Below are positions 55,666-64,000 of a DNA stretch of 64,000 bases, in pieces. Made by a program: the position numbers and the translations under genes. Source of the stretch: Monilinia fructicola. Lineage: Eukaryota; Ascomycota; Leotiomycetes; Helotiales; Sclerotiniaceae. The notes beneath the pieces are model-generated. The model searched no databases and was not told the DNA's origin. It was given only the letters and a program-made list of their open reading frames with translations. Every line of letters begins with the position of its first letter. Positions within the stretch are counted from its first letter, which is position 1. The DNA lies in NCBI GenBank assembly GCA_008692225.1, contig VICG01000016.1, forward strand, positions 620,001 to 684,000, read 5' to 3'.

Positions 55666-57329
55666 TCAGACAAAGGTCACCTTGACCAACGTTTTTATCA
55701 GCTGCTCTTTATGAACGTTCTTTAATTGTAACCTTTGTAGGTTAACAGCTTCGAGATTTTCTTGTAAATTCTTGATTTCCTCCTCAAATGTACTAAATGA
55801 TGAGACGATATCTGGATCAAGTAGTTGAACTTCGCCGTACACTGAATCAGCTTGAAGGGCATTGTAAAGTAGTTTCATTGTGACATCGGCATTGTGCACA
55901 TGCGAAGATATGGTGGTTTCAGTTGTCGACTCCAAATTAGCCGTGTGACCTCGAAGTTTCTCATCCCTCTCACGAAGGATGCTCTCAAGAAATTCGGTCC
56001 GTGCATCATCGGTGTCGTTTTCATTTGGAAGTGAAATTCCCATACTGCGAAGTAACTGTTGTTCGGCATCCATTTCTTCAAACATCGAAGAGCGGCGGCG
56101 ATTATTGCGGTATTGTACTTGTGTTTGAGAGTTTTGTCTTTGGCGAGTAGCAGATATGCTAGCCTGTGGAGCTGCTTGGTTTTGAAGCTCCTTCTTTCCC
56201 ATGTCTATTGCGAATTTAGAGGCCATCTGATGACATTGATACTCTTCCATATGCTCTGCATATATTTCTGCACGATGGACGAGAAACTTGAGACATTCTT
56301 GCATCTTATTCATTGGTTAGAAATACATAGTATATAATGATGGATCAAAACCTACATATTTGAGAGCTTGATAAGCTCGATCTTGGCCCGAGTCCCCTTT
56401 AGCAGCAATCTCTCGTAAAGCTGGTTCCAGGTATTGCTGCTCCGCAGACATTTGAGCCACAGGTAATAGCTCGGAGTATAAAGATTCGAGCTCTTCTTGT
56501 AGTTCGGCGACTTCCTGTGAGTTTGTGCCTTGTGCTTCTGCACCAACAGAGCCATTGAGAGCTTCGAGATAAATTCGGTCGAGCTTTGTCCTAACTCCGT
56601 CGACAGTATGTTTTGATGTACCTCGCACAAAGATCCCGTATCCTAGCAACAGTATCATTATCTTCTGAGGACCCAGGATCAAGTTCTCCCGCAAGCTTCT
56701 GTAAGCTTGACAACAATTTATCATCCGCCTTGAGGATTCCATCCACAGTTTGCTTGATGCCTGATTGTGAAATTTTGGTTTGTTGCTCCAGATCCGATAA
56801 CTGATACATCAGGTTTTGGGATAGCTCCTCCACGGCCGAGTTGACCTGGCTCTTTCTGCTTCCCATTTTCGTAGCTGTTTAGCATCTGCTTCACTTCGTG
56901 CCGCTCCAGATTTCTTGTTATTCTTGACAATCAAAGCCAATGCATTTTGTTGTGATTGTAGTGCTTCGTTCTGCTTTTCTATCGCGGTAGTAGATCTTTG
57001 TAATTCTTCGATTGCAGTATGAAGTTGTTCGTCACTCAAATCACATATATTCGACAGATCTTGAGAATTTGCTATCTTATCTGCATCTCCTGATTGCGAC
57101 AATACCTCGTACCTGTCTCTAGTTAGCATCATTCGCAGAAAGTAGCGGCTCCAACTCACAATGCGACTTCATCCTTGGTCAAAAGTGTTTCAGGACCGAT
57201 GTATTTCGAAATCCAAGCTTCCACCGCAGCTGGACTGCGTGCATAATCAGATTTAATTGCATTACGATCGAAAGGTATGCCATAGTCCTCCAAGGTCTGA
57301 AGGAGAAACTCGAGGTTGTCGCCTTCCAT
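55666..57329 (-). CDS. Coiled-coil protein, possibly augmin subunit HAUS3/AugC-like
   Basis: Three minus-strand exons (57329-57160, 57112-56356, 56304-55666) total 1566 bases, about 521 residues. The N-terminus (LLQTLEDYGIPFDRNAIKSDY..., VEAWISKYIGPETLLTKDEVALYEVLSQSGDAD) has the layout of the HAUS3 N-terminal domain: short helices, W near residue 40, then LSxxE and a SG turn, followed by long coiled coil (EELQRSTTAIEKQNEALQSQQNALALIVKNN). Later parts (QALKYMQECLKFLVHRAEIYAEHMEEYQC) also fit a helical microtubule-nucleation subunit. Frame is lost by one base near 56845 (AERA-VNSAVEEL) and regained near 56612 (ARYIK-HTVDGV), in G and A runs. The two shifts cancel. The HAUS3 call is my reading of general layout, not of a diagnostic motif. 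Confidence 0.55.
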
Positions 57330-58605
57330 ACTGGTTGAAGTTTGTGGTACCACAGCCTTTCCAAAAGGTTTGTTAAACGTGTCAAAGGGAGATTCAACTT
57401 TGGGGATTGTGGGAGAAGTGAAGATTTTATTGATTGTATATTTGGAGATTGGATGGTTGGAAGAAGGCAGAGAAAGTTTGTCCAGTTGAGTTTGAACAAA
57501 CGATTGTAACTTGAAGCTGGGGCTTGGGACTACTTTGTCAATTTTTTGGTGATTATATAGTATTCGCTTGTTTGTTTGTTTAGATTGTATTGCTACTCGA
57601 GTAGTATACAAGTAAATGATAAAGATTTGTATGTATCAAGTATACTCGAGTATGTCTAATCTTACTCCATTACCCCACCACTGGTGCACTCATAAATCAT
57701 GTAGTGTAAGAAGGGCTATGTGATAGGACTACTAGGTATGTGAACGACAAGCTGGAGGTATCTTTTATGATTTGATTGCTATTAGTTCTATTCCAAACAC
57801 AATTGAATATTCCCGAGGTCATATCAACCACATCAACCACATCAACCACATCATCAACCACATCAACCCCACATCAACCACATCAACCACATCAACCACA
57901 TCATCCGACATAGTCTCGATGCTAATGAATACCTTCTCTTGAATGGTTGGTCATAATGTGTATCTAGATAGTAACAAGTAGGTACGTATAAAGGTCCAAA
58001 GGCATGAAGATATCTTACAAATTCTTCTCCGATGCTGGTCACGATTGCAGGAATACTGTAAGCATCAATCGACGCTCTCGTCTATCCATTTGGTTATATT
58101 TTATTCTTTTGGGATTAGTAGTTTTTAGTGTTCTATATGAAACTGATACGCTGGGTTAAGCTAGGTACCTGGGTAGGTTCAGTTAGGTTTATTAGTAAAT
58201 CTAGCATACCTAGGTAGGTATATATCTTCATAACTAACCTTGAAACTTTCATGTTGGCTATAATAGGTTAGTTGACCTTGGATTTTTGATGATAATAAGG
58301 CTTCAATCTACATTCCCTATATTCCTTCAGATCAAGAAATATGAATTGAGGCAGCTGAAGATTTCATAGCTGCCTCTTGAGGAAATTTTACGAAAGCTGG
58401 AGTGGATTGATTGCTGTTGGGAATTTCCTTATCAAAACTATTAATAGTTCCCTGAATGCCTCTACTATCTTGTCATTCATCTAGATTGCCCCATTTGCTT
58501 TCCTCCTCTCCGTGTGATCTTTGCTTATAGCTTTTGGGTTTCGAGCGAGAAGTTTCGAGTATCCTTCTTCACACATGCTGAAGAAGTGACCAAACAGTGT
58601 TCACC
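57330..58605. promoter_or_regulatory. Divergent upstream region, HAUS3-like / LrgB-like gene
   Basis: About 1.3 kb. The HAUS3-like frame is open further upstream (to about 57611), but that part is Ser/Lys/Thr-rich and probably untranslated leader. It contains a 9-bp CATCAACCA array (57821-57906), a TACCTAGGTA palindrome (58207) and several CTCGAGTA words (57596-57650). Confidence 0.45.
57821..57906. repeat. CATCAACCA tandem repeat
   Basis: About nine imperfect copies of a nine-base unit with a CAT insertion or an extra C in places. Confidence 0.9.
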
Positions 58606-60499
58606 ATGTCCTCGAATATCCGAGAGTTTACCTCGGATGGAGTCGAGGCTCTCAAGTTGGTAAGTATCAATATCCGAATCCTCAATAAGAACCGGTTGAA
58701 GTTAATAACATAATCTAGGTAGCTCGTTTATCAGGGAGACGCAACCTAAAAGCTTGGGTTCAGGTCCCTCTTGGTATTGTCCTGATATTACTAGCATGCT
58801 TCGGCGTCAATGCTCTCATAGGACTCAGTTCAGTCTCCTTCCCAGCATCTGTAGCGTGCTTGATTTTGCTGTTTCTTATTCTAAATATCATGGATCTTGT
58901 CATTGGGCATCAAAGAACGAGGGCATTAGTATCGGAGATTGATATTTCAGCCGGATGGGCTCTCCGATATATCAATATCTTCTTCACACCCTCGTGAGTC
59001 ATTATCGCCGTGCTATAGCAACGTTTCTTTGTTAAATACTTTATAGATTCGTTCTGTTGCCATTGAGTGATTATATCACTGCTACAGAAGTTGGCAAGAT
59101 CATAGGGGTATTCCGTGAGTGCAGTATCATCATGTCCAATACCAAGAGGCTAAAAGTTCTGTAGTTTTTGGGTTTCTGGTTATGTTCACCGTCACAGCAT
59201 GGCTAGTACGCGGTCTTCAAATCTTAGTAGGCTCAAGCAAACGTGCCATCACTGAGAGAGCCGAAGAAATGGGGGTCGAGAATGATGATATTCCTCTTGC
59301 AGTACCGAGTAATACGAACTTCACATCAACTGATACAATCAGGCCTATACGGGAACTGGAGCCCGCTGTGATAAGAAATGCTAGCGATCAAAGGGGCTCA
59401 TCAGAAACAGAAAGTGCACCGTCAGAGGCTGTCTCTACCCCTGTTGCAATCCAACAAGAACCATTACCCCTCACACGAGCTCAAGTTTGGGCCGCATTTA
59501 TCAATAGGAATCTGGACATCCTCACTTACAGTGTCATTTTTCTCTTCGTAGGAATTCCAGCTTACTATGCTACCGGCTACGCAATGCCTGTACAACTTAC
59601 TTTCAATGTACTAGCTTATTTCGCCGCACAGTCTCTTCCTGCCCGGTGGAAGCGATTTCTACATCCTGTACTATTGTCATCTGGTATCACCATCATCGGT
59701 ATATGGATTTTGGGACTTGTCAGAGGTGATAATTTATATGAGACTTTAGGTGCTTACAAAACTGGAACCAAATATATTGCCTACTGGGATGGAAAAAAGA
59801 ATCTCCCTCTACCTGGCGCTGGTGATATCTTGTGAGTATTCGCAACTCGCAATACCCCGTCTACCATGTAACCCACAAATAACAACCTTCATCACATTAG
59901 TAATAGCATTGTCGACGCCGCCATCGTCTCACTTGCTCTCCCTATGTTTCAATATCGCCACGAACTAAAATCCCACTTCATCCCCATTACAATTCCGAGT
60001 GTCGTACTCGCGGTTGCATCTCTGTTCGGATACCCTCCTCTATGTTACTCCCTCGGCATTTCCCCTCCAATTTCCCTTTCATTCTCCGTCCGTTCTCTGA
60101 CCCTCGCATTGGCTACTCCTGCCGCCAGTAATCTGTAAGTGCAACCAACAATTTCCATTTCTCGCTTTCCATCCCTCATAGGACAAACTAATCTCCTGTT
60201 TTATCAGCGGCGGGAACATCAATGCAGCCGCTGCTCTGGCAATAATGTCCGGCATCTTCGGTGCCCTAATCGGCCAAAGACTTCTCGCCCTCCTAAGAAT
60301 TCGACCTGACGATTATATAACCATCGGCGTCGCCATGGGTGGGAATGCTAGCGCAATAGCAACTGCACTCTTGTTGGCAAGTGATCCAAGAGCGGCGGCA
60401 CTGAGTAGTTTAAGCATGAGTCTTTTTGGAATTGTGACATTAGCGTTGACATCTGTGCCGCCGGTGGTTGAGATAATTAGAGGGATGGTTGGGCTATAG
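58606..60499 (+). CDS. LrgA/LrgB-type membrane protein, PLGG1-like
   Basis: Six exons (58606-58659, 58719-58993, 59047-59114, 59165-59831, 59901-60134, 60208-60499) give 529 residues with about twelve hydrophobic segments. The N-terminal part (VPLGIVLILLACFGVNALIGLSSVSFPASVACLILLFLILNIM, ISAGWALRYINIFFTPSFVLLPL) resembles LrgA. After a polar Ser/Glu loop (about 170-240), the C-terminal part carries LrgB features: GDIFNSIVDAAIVSLALPMF, SVRSLTLALATPAASNLGGNINAAAALAIMSGIFGALIG and GVAMGGNASAIATALL. The fused LrgA-LrgB arrangement is that of plant plastid glycolate/glycerate translocator PLGG1. In bacteria the family is linked to murein hydrolase export and pyruvate transport. The fungal substrate is unknown; an organic-acid transporter is a fair guess. 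All junctions are in phase. Confidence 0.88.
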
Positions 60500-62627
60500 G
60501 GTTTCCATGGTGAGGATGGACATGGTTTTGTTCCATAGATTTCATTGGAAAGAGCTTTATATGTTTTAGACCCAGGCACATTTTTCCTGGACATAGGAAT
60601 AGTAAACCTTCTCGGTATAAGTACAACCACAGCCACACTCAACTCTTCATTCTCATCCGCCTCCGTCCTCCAAGAAAAGACTCCTTGGTTCACCTTTCAT
60701 TCACACACTGCGGGAATAAACACTTGGCCATATGATCTATAGGGTGATCAATTCTGATCAATGATGATAAAGTCTTTTCGATTTTCTCAATCAAGTTTAC
60801 ACAGCCAGCCCTATTCAAAATCCTAAATTCAGCGACTTGAAGTAAGAACCTCGGATTGATAAACCCCTGAAAATTTTTGTCTATGTCGAGGGGGGAACAT
60901 GTTGTCTGGATTATTGGTATTCCTGCTTAACGTAAAGCTACCTAGGTAATTCCACGAAACGCCTGGCGCATACAATACTCTGGTCATTATCATGAATCAG
61001 ATATAAAAGTTGACGTATGATAATTAGTTGGTACTGTTTTCTCCATGTTATGAGTGTGAGGTAAGTGTTTGCCCTTACTCGAGTGTAATCACAATCACTC
61101 TCCTTAATCGAATGAATAAACACTCAGTGAATACGAATATCCATCCCAATACTGACTCAGCATCTTTCTCATCTCATTTCTGTTGATCAGACGAGGTTCA
61201 TAGATTAGATCAAGATGAGATAGGTATACCATGTAGAATATGGTCCGTACAAATAAGGCAAAGACTCTCCACTTCTTGAATATGCATACATCGTTCACGC
61301 TCCAGATATCGATACATTGGCCTCCCAAACCCAGTTCTGTGTGTTGCCCTGTACACCCCTTTCAACTTCGTTACACATCTGAATTGTCCGAACACTATCA
61401 CATATCACACGGAAATATCATGCCATGGGCGTGGATGTGACCGTGACATTACTAACCCTAATGACATCTACCATGCATTCAAATAGAGTATGGACCACAG
61501 GCCGTTAATATAGTGAGAGAATGGGGAAACGAAAAGATTCACGTAAGAAACCGAGAGTGAAATGGAGAAGAGGAAAGGTGGTGATGGATAGGAAAGCTTG
61601 AGAATATTTGTCAAGATCAAATCAAACAGATGCGAATTTCCTACCTTTCCCTAACCTCAACATCATCCAATTTGCGTCTTACACAACCACCGGTATATTG
61701 ATTCCCACCTCGATTCTCATGCTGACATGATAACCAACACCTCAAACCAACACCTTAAGCCAACATCTCAAGCCAAACATGACGTGCTCAAAACCTAGAA
61801 TTAATCGATCAATTATGCCAGTCCCTTGAAACTATATATAAGGTCTTACATTCCTTTCCTGTCTCATTCTCATCTCTCCCTCTGCACGCACGTACACTTG
61901 TGTTCCTCCGTCTCCATCTCCCTTTTGCAAAATTTCTTGAAATTCCATTACATTAGAAAGCCCTCGACTCGAGTCCTCGCTGAGATTCCACAATTGATAC
62001 CATCCCGCTGTGACCAATGTTATGCTACGGATGAACTGATCGTCCGCACGCCGAGGATATTGATCCACCATGCATTCATTCATCATCTCATCACACAACC
62101 AGCATTTGCAACGGCGGAGATGATGATGGTGATGATGATGATGAATAACCGACACCAACCTACGGGTCACCTTGGAAATTGGCATTCGCATTCGCATTTG
62201 CATGTAAGTCACATCTCAGGACCTCTGCGATAACATCCATCCACCGACACGGAGGACAAATCCATCTCTCCACGCGCTCATGACAAATAGCCCAACCCTA
62301 GACTCGGAAAACGGATGAATTGATCTCCGCTCGCGGGCCACTCCACCAGCCTTTCGGTGGAAGGTACGTAGGCGGGTAGGTCTGTGTGCTAGAGGGACAG
62401 AGTGAATGGGAGATGGATTTCTAAGAAAGGCTTACTCCGGACACCTTTCGCTTTTCCCAAATTTCGTATATATATTGTGAGCATCCGTCGTGTGATACAA
62501 ACGGACCTTCATTTTTCGCTCCATTGGCAGATTCCCGCATCCCGTTGGAATAGTTCAAAAGTTACACCTCATACAACATCAGACGCCACTGCTTCCGCAG
62601 CACGATCCCGAAAATAAATCAGCCAAA
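60500..62627. other. Gene-free stretch
   Basis: About 2.1 kb between the LrgB-like gene and the MAPEG gene. Short frames overlap on both strands (60545-60742, 61826-62233) with no recognisable product. A TACCTAGGTA palindrome lies at 60939. TATATATAA-type sequences (61833-61841 and 62467-62475) could serve an upstream or MAPEG promoter. Confidence 0.45.
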
Positions 62628-63189
62628 ATGGTTACCATCACCCTCGATCCTGACTACGGGTACGTATCATCCCCCTCCCCCTCCCCCTCCCTCCTCACAC
62701 TGCCCTCCCAAAATGATCCATCCACCCGCAACCGCAAACCGCAACTAACCCCCCTCCCTCCCCCTCCATAGCTACGTAATCCTCGCCGCAACCTCGACCT
62801 TCATCCTCAACTTCCTCCACGGCATCAACACGGGCACGTACCGCAAAGCCGCCCAGGTCGCCTACCCAGCGGCGTACGCGCCCGCCTCGCGCACCGACGC
62901 CGAAGCCCACCGCTTCAACTGCGCGCAGCGCGCCCACGCCAACTTCACCGAGAACCACTCGATTGCCGTCTCCGCGCTGCTCATCTCCGGCCTGCAGTTT
63001 CCCAAGACGGCCGCGCTGATGGGGGGCGCGTGGTCCGTGAGTCGCTGGGTCTATATGAAGGGGTATAGTCAGGGGGGGGAGGGCGGCAAGGGGAGATACA
63101 AGGGCGCTTCCTTTTGGTTGTTTCAGTTGGGGCTTATTGGGTTGTGTGGGTGGATGGGGGTCGGCATGGTCTTGGAGGGGAGGAAGTAA
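62628..63189 (+). CDS. Microsomal glutathione S-transferase 3-like MAPEG protein
   Basis: Two exons (62628-62659 and 62772-63189) give 149 residues, the usual MAPEG length. The intron (GTACGT...ATAG) is pyrimidine-rich. Four membrane helices are evident. Family marks: GYVILAATSTFILNFLHGINTG, RKAAQVAYP, then FNCAQRAHANFTENHSIAVSALLISGLQFP, with the MAPEG signature Asn/Arg (RAHANFTEN), VSRWVYMKGYS, and a last helix FQLGLIGLCGWMGVGM. A Gly-rich insert (SQGGEGGKGRYKG) follows the third helix. MGST3-type enzymes conjugate glutathione to lipophilic electrophiles and reduce lipid peroxides in the ER. Codon use is G/C-rich compared with neighbours (for example CGCACCGACGCC), which may indicate high expression or a different history. 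Confidence 0.9.
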
Positions 63190-63699
63190 TTTGGGGTAGG
63201 AGAGTGGCGGGGAAAGCGGGAGGGGGAGGTGCTCTGGACTGATGCGGGGGCCCGCGCTGCTGTACTGGAAGATTCAAGCGGTCTTGCATTGCGTGGTAGA
63301 TTCGATTCAAAAGTTGTGTTGCGAAAAGTACACGAATAATTCATCTCTTAAATACCCACATCATAGTTGATCATACCCAATATCCTCATTGTCTTTGCTC
63401 GGGAGAATTTTTGACGCGTCTACTTGCTGCTCTTGCTCATCGGGAGTTCTCCATGCCTTGTCTGGGACTCGCAAATTTCACCGAGGACTGCATTCTCCAA
63501 GAGCAGGTTCAAGCTGGAGTTTAAAGGGAGCATCACTCCTACGTATCTGTATACCATACTTGTGTAGATTTGATTAATTGATATATTGATGCATCGCGGA
63601 GGTATTATTTTCGGGATTTGAGAAAGACTTGTCATGAATTCACTCCCACAAGCCACTACAATTCCAATCTGCCACTACGATCTCACTCACACGCCCACC
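63190..63699. other. Convergent intergenic region
   Basis: 3' flanks of the MAPEG gene (+) and the hydrolase fragment (-). No gene or repeat recognised. Confidence 0.5.
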
Positions 63700-64000
63700 T
63701 CACAACTTCGCCCTATCCTCCCCATCATACCCACTCCTCCCCTTGACAACGTCAAAGGCTCCACCGCCCCTCCCAAACATACTCCTCAGATCCCTCGCCA
63801 ACAACTCCGGCTTCTCATGCGCATAAAAGTGACCGCCGCCCACCTCAACATTATCCGCCTCGAACACCACGTCGCCCAGCGTCCTCCCCCACGTCTTCGG
63901 CAACACGCTCAGTTCCTTGGGGTTATGCGAGAATCCCAACTTGACCCTCCCAATATACGATTCCGCATCGTCCCTCGTGACCGTCTGCGGTCCCGGCACC
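63700..64000 (-). CDS. Alpha/beta hydrolase, C-terminal part (runs off window)
   Basis: The minus-strand frame is open from the right edge to a stop at 63700-63702, about 99 codons of the 3' end of a gene. The segment VEVGGGHFYAHEKPELLARDLRSMF is the typical C-terminal end of an alpha/beta hydrolase: the His of GGGHF is expected to be the catalytic base, followed by the helix ELLARDLR. Before it lies KLGFSHNPKELSVLPKTWGRTLGDVVFEADN, consistent with the strand-7/cap region of epoxide-hydrolase-like proteins. A short basic tail ends GEDRAKL. The nucleophile and acid lie outside the window, so the subfamily cannot be set. Confidence 0.6.
   Translation of the reverse strand, partial: VPGPQTVTRDDAESYIGRVKLGFSHNPKELSVLPKTWGRTLGDVVFEADNVEVGGGHFYAHEKPELLARDLRSMFGRGGGAFDVVKGRSGYDGEDRAKL

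Noticed and set aside
1..64000. CRISPR array, operon-like or phage-derived defence system
   Set aside because: The tandem repeats present lack unique spacers of constant length between identical repeats, and gene structure with introns shows nuclear fungal DNA.

Overview
The window is nuclear DNA of a filamentous ascomycete (Pezizomycotina; a leotiomycete would fit, but that is only an impression). The evidence is short introns of about 45-60 bases with GTAAGT/GTATGT donors and CTAAC-type branch points, single genes rather than operons, and fungal families such as a KRE9/KNH1 cell-wall protein, a PHO80-type cyclin, an Ecl1-type zinc protein and a fungal pepP aminopeptidase. I reconstructed exons by eye from frame, splice signals and family resemblance; nothing was aligned by computer.

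Layout. Bases 1-662 are the 3' end of a sucrose-transporter-like MFS gene. About 16 kb follow (663-16829) in which I find no convincing gene: microsatellites, a diverged duplicated block (3370-3960 and 5160-5815), a 113-base direct repeat, AT-rich islands that look like RIP-degraded DNA, and a long TTTTA array. An Ecl1-like gene with a long in-frame upstream ORF sits at 16830-17991, followed by another repeat-rich gap to 21449. From 21450 on, genes are regular: a broken alpha/beta hydrolase followed by a nine-copy 34-bp minisatellite, a small membrane protein (-), a prolyl 4-hydroxylase (+), an unknown basic protein (+), PUS1 (-) divergent from TFIIE-alpha (+), cystathionine beta-synthase (-) divergent from a KRE9-like protein (+), a PHO80-type cyclin (+), a Xaa-Pro aminopeptidase (+), a TPP-dependent enzyme (-) divergent from a decayed butanediol-dehydrogenase-like gene (+), an Arg/Glu-rich coiled-coil protein (-), a coiled-coil protein resembling augmin HAUS3/AugC (-), an LrgB/PLGG1-like membrane protein (+), a MAPEG microsomal GST-like protein (+), and the 3' end of another alpha/beta hydrolase (-).

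Most genes are unrelated housekeeping functions. The one functional pairing is the acetolactate-synthase-like TPP enzyme divergent from the butanediol-dehydrogenase-like gene, which would fit acetoin/2,3-butanediol metabolism, but both carry frame disruptions. At least five genes (hydrolase, CBS, TPP enzyme, butanediol dehydrogenase, HAUS3-like), and probably the Arg/Glu-rich gene, contain one-base frame shifts, several in short homopolymers, while PUS1, TFIIE-alpha, P4H, KRE9, pepP, LrgB and MAPEG are clean. This is either partly pseudogenisation or residual indel error in the assembly; the butanediol dehydrogenase, with about five shifts, is the best real pseudogene. I did not recognise a clearly new multi-gene system.
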